A program made the translations under genes and the position numbers. The notes below the pieces were generated by a model. The model saw nothing but the letters and a program-made list of their open reading frames with translations. It was not told the DNA's origin and did no database searches. A DNA stretch of 57,177 nucleotides, taken from an uncultured Dehalococcoidia bacterium (GTDB taxonomy: Bacteria; Chloroflexota; Dehalococcoidia; Dehalococcoidales; UBA1222). This document shows, piece by piece, positions 52,790 to 57,177 of this stretch. The stretch covers positions 1 to 57,177 of the forward strand of contig CAIMVG010000012.1 in NCBI GenBank assembly GCA_903844845.1, read 5' to 3'. The stretch's first letter is position 1; each line of letters starts with the position of its first letter.

Positions 52790-54505
52790 ATGAGCGTCAT
52801 AGAAGAAGTAAAACAGAAAACGGATATCGTGGAAGTCATAGGGCAATATACGCCTCTGACCAAAAGCGGAAAAACATTCCGCGGGCTATGCCCGTTCCAT
52901 AGTGAAAAACACGGTTCTTTTTTTGTTTATCCGGACCAGCAAAGCTGGCACTGTTTCGGGGCGTGCGGCACCGGAGGGGACGTTTTTTCTTTTATCATGA
53001 AAAAGGATGGCGTCGGTTTCGGAGACGCTCTTCGGCTCATGGCAGAAAAATGCGGAGTGACGATCCCGCAAAATGCGCTGGCAGAGAAAGCCAGAGAAAA
53101 ACATGACCGGCTATACCTGGCTAACGAGGCGACTGCGGACTATTACCATCAACTCCTGCTCAGGTCACCGGAAGCCCAGACCGTACGAGATTACCTCTCA
53201 AAACGCGAGGTCAACGCCCAATCTATAGAAGATTTCAAACTCGGATACAGTCCCTCCGCCTGGGATGGGTTACAAAAACACCTGATCGAAAGAGGCTTCA
53301 CCAATGAAGAGTTGCTGGAAGCAGGGCTCATAAGCGAAAGCGATAATAATAAAATGAAGCATGATCGGTTCCGACACCGTTTGATGTTTCCCATCGACGA
53401 CGTACGCGGACGGATCATCGGTTTCGGAGGCCGGGCACTAGACGACAACCAACAGCCAAAGTACCTGAATTCCCCCCAAACGCCGCTTTTCGATAAAAGC
53501 GCCAATTTGTACGGGCTCGATCTTGCTAAGGACGCCATGCGAAAAGAAGGACGCGCTGTGATCGTCGAGGGCTACATGGACGTAATCCTGCCGCACCAGC
53601 ACGGGTACAAAAACATCATCGCTTCGATGGGCACCGCCATCGGAGAAAATCATGTCGCTATCTTGAAAAAGCTTACCAAAAACCTTGTTTTGGCGCTAGA
53701 TCCCGATAGTGCGGGGGAAGAAGCCACTTTACGCTCAGTCGGTCTGGAAAACAGCCTCGGAGCCGAAATCCGTGTTGCAATCTTGCCTGAAGGCCAGGAC
53801 CCAGATGAGATTGTAATAAAAGATCCTCAGAAATGGCACGATCTCATCAACACATCTATCCCGATACTGGATTATTCATTCGAAAAAGCGTCAACGGGGT
53901 TGGATCTCAAGTCTTCGCTGGGTAAAACATCTGCTATTGAAGCCCTGATGCCCATCGTAAGCCAGATAAAGGATGTCGTACGCCAGACATATTATGCGGA
54001 TAAACTCGCTGCCCTGGTCGGACAGGCTCCCCGAAAAATAGAGCTATTGTTACAGAATAACAAGACCGCGAGATTTGCTAAAAAATCTCAGGCGGAAATC
54101 GCAAAAGCCTCTGTGTCCAATCCACTGGAGGAATTCTGTCTGGCAGTCATTCTTAAAAATCCAGGTCTAAAGAACCAGTACGCCGAATTACTGCCGGAAT
54201 ATTTTGACTGCTCAGAAAACCGTGAGGTATATAATGTAATTAGGAGTTGCCAGGATACGTCTCAGGTTAAGACTCTTCTGGACAGCAGTCTTCTAGAACA
54301 TTTCGAGCGTATCATGGGAAAAAAACTGATCGAAAACAAAATGGAAGCCAAATTGGCCGATGCGGTATTGAGGCTTCGCGAGGAATACCTCAAACGGCTG
54401 GCAGGCAATCGCGCAGACACACTTGCAATTGAAGAAGGCAAACAGCTTAAAGAATTATTTGTGAATAAAGAACACCTGGGTGAACAAAAGAGGAGACAAA
54501 AGTGA
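52790..54505 (+). CDS. dnaG: DNA primase
   Basis: Makes RNA primers for replication. The 571-residue protein has an N-terminal CHC2 zinc domain (Cys34, His37, Cys55, Cys59), the RNA polymerase core with [20 protein letters not shown], Toprim elements EGYMDVI and DPDSAGEEA, and a C-terminal helicase-binding domain. The last zinc pair is spaced C-FGA-C where the usual pattern is C-FG-C, one residue longer. It starts 129 bases after dgt and overlaps rpoD by 4 bases. Confidence 0.97.
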   Translation: MSVIEEVKQKTDIVEVIGQYTPLTKSGKTFRGLCPFHSEKHGSFFVYPDQQSWHCFGACGTGGDVFSFIMKKDGVGFGDALRLMAEKCGVTIPQNALAEKAREKHDRLYLANEATADYYHQLLLRSPEAQTVRDYLSKREVNAQSIEDFKLGYSPSAWDGLQKHLIERGFTNEELLEAGLISESDNNKMKHDRFRHRLMFPIDDVRGRIIGFGGRALDDNQQPKYLNSPQTPLFDKSANLYGLDLAKDAMRKEGRAVIVEGYMDVILPHQHGYKNIIASMGTAIGENHVAILKKLTKNLVLALDPDSAGEEATLRSVGLENSLGAEIRVAILPEGQDPDEIVIKDPQKWHDLINTSIPILDYSFEKASTGLDLKSSLGKTSAIEALMPIVSQIKDVVRQTYYADKLAALVGQAPRKIELLLQNNKTARFAKKSQAEIAKASVSNPLEEFCLAVILKNPGLKNQYAELLPEYFDCSENREVYNVIRSCQDTSQVKTLLDSSLLEHFERIMGKKLIENKMEAKLADAVLRLREEYLKRLAGNRADTLAIEEGKQLKELFVNKEHLGEQKRRQK

Positions 54506-56001
54506 GTCCCAAGAAAAAATTGGATAAACCGATTGAGGAAGAAGCCGCTGAAATAAAGGCGGTCGCCAAGAAGGCGGGCGAAGAAGCGGAAGAGGAAGTT
54601 GAAGAGGAACCTCTTAAAGAAGAGATAGACGAAGAAGAGCTCCCCACCAAGGAAGCCCTTGAGGAAGTCGAGGTCCCGGCACCCGACCTTTCCATCCCCA
54701 TCGAACAATTCGAAGAACCAGGAGTCGTGGACGATCCTGTTCGAATGTATCTGCACGAGATCGGAAGGGTGCCACTGCTGACGGCTGATGATGAAAAGAG
54801 CCTCGCGCAGAAGATGGAAAAGGGCAAGCGTGTCGACGAAATTCGTTCGTTCTTGCGTAAAAAACTGGGCAGGGACCCATCAACCACTGAAATAATGCAG
54901 GCCATGTTAAAAGAAATCGGGCAGGCTGCCCCACTGGTTCATGCATTACAAAAAGAACTTGGCCTCAAACACGCTACGGGTTTCAAAAAAGCCGTCTTTG
55001 CTCCGCAGATCCGACAGGCTATCGATAACGAGATTAATCAGAACCTGACAATGGCGCTCGCCCAAGCGCTTAATCGGCCTGTAGCAGACATTGAGCAAAT
55101 ATTGATAAACCTGTCGTTAAACTCGAGCCTCCTGCCACACGAAGTGATCGACCAAATCGATGCCGAAGAAGTTCTCGATGGCGTGGAAACACTCTCCGAA
55201 GATGAGAAATTCATCAAGGCCATACAGGCTCACGAAAAAAAGTTCACGCACTACCTGGAAGCCATGCGCATCGAAGCACAAAAGGCACAAAAACATCTTA
55301 TCGAGGCGAACCTCCGGCTGGTCGTGAGCGTAGCAAAGAAACACATAGGCCGAGGGATGCCCTTGCTGGACCTCCTCCAGGAGGGCAACATTGGGCTTAT
55401 TAGGGCAGTAGAAAAGTTTGACTACCATCGCGGATTTAAATTTTCTACCTATGCCACATGGTGGATACGCCAGGCTATCACAAGGGCCATTGCAGACCAG
55501 GCACGGACTATCCGTATCCCTGTTCATATGGTTGAGACTATCAACAAGCTATTGAGTGTGAGCCGACAACTCTCCCAGGAACATGGCCGCGAACCCACCC
55601 CGAAAGAAATCGGCGACATCATGGAGATGTCGCCCGACCGTGTTCGGGAAATAATCAAGGTTTCGCAACTCCCCATTTCACTGGAGTCACCCATAGGGGA
55701 AGAAGAAGATAGCCATCTCGGCGATTTTATCGAGGACCAAAACGCCATGGCACCTCCAGATGCTGCGTCAAGACAGTTACTAAAGGAACAAATTGATGGA
55801 GTGCTTTCGAGTTTGACCCCCCGCGAAAGACGAGTCCTGCAGTTGCGTTTTGGACTCGAAGACGGGCGTAGCCGCACTCTTGAGGAAGTGGGCAAAGAAT
55901 TCAATGTCACTCGTGAACGTATCCGTCAGATCGAAGCCAAGGCGCTTCGGAAACTACGGCATCCTACACGCAGCAGAAAACTCAAAGACTACCTGGAATA
56001 G
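54502..56001 (+). CDS. rpoD: RNA polymerase primary sigma factor, GTG start
   Basis: A 499-residue housekeeping sigma factor. A charged, Glu-rich N-terminal extension (residues 1-65) replaces a clear region 1.1. Region 1.2 is [19 protein letters not shown], region 2 [20 protein letters not shown] and [17 protein letters not shown], region 3 [12 protein letters not shown], region 4 [22 protein letters not shown] at 54502 overlaps the dnaG stop (GTGA) and has GAGGAG upstream. It closes the macromolecular-synthesis-like unit. Confidence 0.97.
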   Translation: MSPKKKLDKPIEEEAAEIKAVAKKAGEEAEEEVEEEPLKEEIDEEELPTKEALEEVEVPAPDLSIPIEQFEEPGVVDDPVRMYLHEIGRVPLLTADDEKSLAQKMEKGKRVDEIRSFLRKKLGRDPSTTEIMQAMLKEIGQAAPLVHALQKELGLKHATGFKKAVFAPQIRQAIDNEINQNLTMALAQALNRPVADIEQILINLSLNSSLLPHEVIDQIDAEEVLDGVETLSEDEKFIKAIQAHEKKFTHYLEAMRIEAQKAQKHLIEANLRLVVSVAKKHIGRGMPLLDLLQEGNIGLIRAVEKFDYHRGFKFSTYATWWIRQAITRAIADQARTIRIPVHMVETINKLLSVSRQLSQEHGREPTPKEIGDIMEMSPDRVREIIKVSQLPISLESPIGEEEDSHLGDFIEDQNAMAPPDAASRQLLKEQIDGVLSSLTPRERRVLQLRFGLEDGRSRTLEEVGKEFNVTRERIRQIEAKALRKLRHPTRSRKLKDYLE

Positions 56002-56042
56002 AAAAAAGGAAAAGCGCGGGAAATCCCGCGCTTTTCCTTTTT
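56002..56042 (+). terminator. rpoD terminator
   Basis: AAAAGGAAAAGCGCGGG pairs with CCCGCGCTTTTCCTTTT around the loop AAAT, directly after the rpoD stop, with more T residues. Confidence 0.95.
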
Positions 56043-56071
56043 ATGCCAGATTAGTGGACCGTTATAATAAT

Positions 56072-56413
56072 TTAACGTTTTCGGTATTTGCTGTGGTGAC
56101 AGGCTAACCCTTTATTTGGAGACAGGGGGAGGGCTTCGACCACACTCACAGCCCTGGTCCCCAGTAACTTCCCATCCATACCGTGCACAGCCGCTTCGCC
56201 TTGCGATTTGAGGGCCATTTCTACATACGCATAAGCCCTTGGTTGGCGACTGCCTATGTAAGCGTCGCTCATAACGCTGACAGAAATGACTTCGCCAAAG
56301 ATACCGAAAGCCACTCTGATCTCGGATTCAGTCACAGCTGGTGAGAGGTTTCCAACATAGAGGTACGTTCTGGCGGGCTTGGGAGAATAACCTGTTGTTT
56401 GTTGTTCCAACAA
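56072..56413 (-). CDS. RRM-type RNA-binding protein, TTG start
   Basis: A 113-residue protein with one RNA recognition motif: RNP2 as YLYVGNLS and RNP1-like RAYAYVEM, with VAFGIFGEVISVSVM between. Short bacterial RRM proteins of this kind are often cold-induced RNA chaperones. The TTG at 56413 has GGAGG 8 bases upstream. It is separated from the zinc-ribbon gene upstream by a strong hairpin. Confidence 0.88.
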   Translation of the reverse strand: MLEQQTTGYSPKPARTYLYVGNLSPAVTESEIRVAFGIFGEVISVSVMSDAYIGSRQPRAYAYVEMALKSQGEAAVHGMDGKLLGTRAVSVVEALPLSPNKGLACHHSKYRKR

Positions 56414-56471
56414 CTTCTTTGCCTCCTATCACCGGCTCGGCGAGTGGTACCGGCGCTCCCCGCAAAAGACA

Positions 56472-56501
56472 ACGGGGGGCTGGATAAATCCAGCCCCCCG
56501 T
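56472..56501. terminator. strong hairpin between zinc-ribbon and RRM genes
   Basis: ACGGGGGGCTGGAT pairs with ATCCAGCCCCCCGT around a 2-4-base loop. On the minus strand the following T tract is broken (TGTCTTTT), so termination of the zinc-ribbon transcript may be partial. Confidence 0.7.
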
Positions 56502-56525
56502 GTTTTCACCAGACCAAGTGCTGGT

Positions 56526-56864
56526 TTAGCGCTTTACTTTGCGATAGCAGTCGCTGCAATAGACCGGTTTGCCATTGCGAGGTTCGAAAGGAACCTGCGT
56601 GGCTTTACCGCAATCCGAGCAAGTCGCGGGGAACATCTGGCGTGTAGTGTAGCTGCTGCTATTGCTATTGCCGCCGCTGTAGCTATTGCCACTATAACCG
56701 CCGGTGCTGGTCCCGCGTTCCGCTTTCCTGGCATCGCGACACGTTGGGCAGCGCTTGGGCTCATTGGTATAACCCTTGGACTGGAAGAATTCCTGGTCCT
56801 GAACACTGAACGTGAACGTGGCTCCGCAATCGGAACATTGAAGTGATTTGTCTTGAAAACTCAT
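56526..56864 (-). CDS. double zinc-ribbon protein
   Basis: A 112-residue protein with two Cys4 zinc knuckle sets joined by a Gly/Ser/Asn-rich linker: LQCSDCGATFTFSVQDQEFF then RCPTCRDAR, and TCSDCGKATQVPFEPRNGKP then YCSDCYRK. This matches the widespread CxxC...CxxC zinc-ribbon family with a low-complexity middle. The role is unknown. A 10-bp inverted repeat covers the edge of its ribosome site, hinting at translational control. Confidence 0.85.
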   Translation of the reverse strand: MSFQDKSLQCSDCGATFTFSVQDQEFFQSKGYTNEPKRCPTCRDARKAERGTSTGGYSGNSYSGGNSNSSSYTTRQMFPATCSDCGKATQVPFEPRNGKPVYCSDCYRKVKR

Positions 56865-56913
56865 TTGGATGACCTCCTCTCTTTAATAACTAGTTAGAGT
56901 TTGGGTCATCCAA
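56865..56913 (-). promoter_or_regulatory. inverted repeat over the ribosome site of the zinc-ribbon gene
   Basis: In the mRNA TTGGATGACC (56913-56904) pairs perfectly with GGTCATCCAA (56874-56865), which starts at the end of GGAGG and stops directly at the ATG. The 29-base loop contains the self-complementary TAACTAGTTA. Folding would hide part of the Shine-Dalgarno and the start. Confidence 0.6.
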
Positions 56914-56975
56914 TAATGGAGGAAAGATCCGGGGGATACCCGAAGACTTAGTAACCTAAACTTAAACTTAATACC

Positions 56976-57004
56976 ATTATACTACACAAGGCCAAATAAA
57001 ACAA
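56976..57004 (-). promoter_or_regulatory. promoter of the zinc-ribbon gene
   Basis: Minus strand: TTGTTT (57004-56999), 17-base spacer, TATAAT (56981-56976). The predicted leader is about 105 bases and contains the inverted repeat. Confidence 0.6.
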
Positions 57005-57035
57005 ACGCGTTCGGTCTTTTGGTGCTTTGTAAATT

Positions 57036-57177
57036 TCAAGCAGGTGTAAGGGTCCAGTACATATTGGATTTTCGGGGGTTGGTGATGAAATTATCCACAT
57101 AGTAGCGCAAAGGGGAAGATTTTCCAATGCCCCGGTGAGGCTTTTCAGTGTTGTACCAGATTAGATATTTCATAAGC
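57036..57177 (-). CDS. IS481-like transposase, C-terminal part (cut by window end)
   Basis: The last 46 codons of a DDE transposase/integrase: YLIWYNTEKPHRGIGKSSPL, then RYYVDNFI and a stop at 57038-57036. YN-T-PH-G is the conserved C-terminal element of IS481/IS3-type integrase cores. The 5' part lies beyond the window. The IS end should lie between 57035 and the zinc-ribbon promoter; no terminal repeat could be defined without its partner. Confidence 0.85.
   Translation of the reverse strand, partial: LMKYLIWYNTEKPHRGIGKSSPLRYYVDNFITNPRKSNMYWTLTPA

Overview
The window looks like a chromosomal segment of a Chloroflexota bacterium, most likely class Dehalococcoidia. This is inferred from gene content and order and was not tested by a search. 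Pointers are the pps-dgt-dnaG-rpoD run, the nine-gene F-type ATP synthase operon, a stand-alone bacterial tubulin/FtsZ-like protein, a 2-hydroxyacyl-CoA dehydratase-like protein, several Cys-rich iron-sulfur or heme proteins, and many GTG/TTG starts.

The two halves differ sharply. Positions 1 to about 25 kb are accessory in character. Short gene groups are separated by blocks of mosaic palindromic repeats. The genes include three type II toxin-antitoxin pairs (549-1155, 4097-4714, 12741-13351), a Fic protein with a palindromic operator (1893-3097), a MarC membrane protein, a carboxymuconolactone decarboxylase-like protein, a tri-heme c-type lipoprotein, an OB-fold lipoprotein, an APC permease, Pth plus a decayed second pth fragment, and two tandem drug/metabolite transporters. 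Inside this half sits an operon whose first gene (11381-11665) reads through an in-frame TGA as a selenocysteine-containing HesB/IscA-like protein, with a SECIS-like hairpin just downstream. An AhpD-like protein and a 48-residue zinc ribbon follow it. Central-metabolism genes (a LOG-like protein, enolase, GAPDH) and the tubulin-like gene lie between 16 and 24 kb.

From about 25 kb to the end the window is housekeeping and nearly free of the repeats: dnaX-ybaB-recR, an SDR, corA, an AlkD-like protein, recO, lysS, serS, a tRNA-Ser(TGA), a secreted MA-like peptidase with an ABC substrate-binding lipoprotein, prfB with a programmed frameshift, endonuclease V, rpsP-khpA-rimM, atpZ-B-E-F-H-A-G-D-C, a bifunctional nuclease, pps-dgt-dnaG-rpoD, an RRM protein and a zinc-ribbon protein. 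The right edge cuts an IS481-like transposase.

The strongest candidates for something new are the repeats and the selenoprotein operon. The repeats are built from a few interchangeable hairpin modules that insert into one another, appear to leave a short target duplication, and reach into the 3' ends of two genes. The selenoprotein operon has a perfect 13-bp AT-rich operator over its promoter. No CRISPR array, rRNA or prophage was seen.
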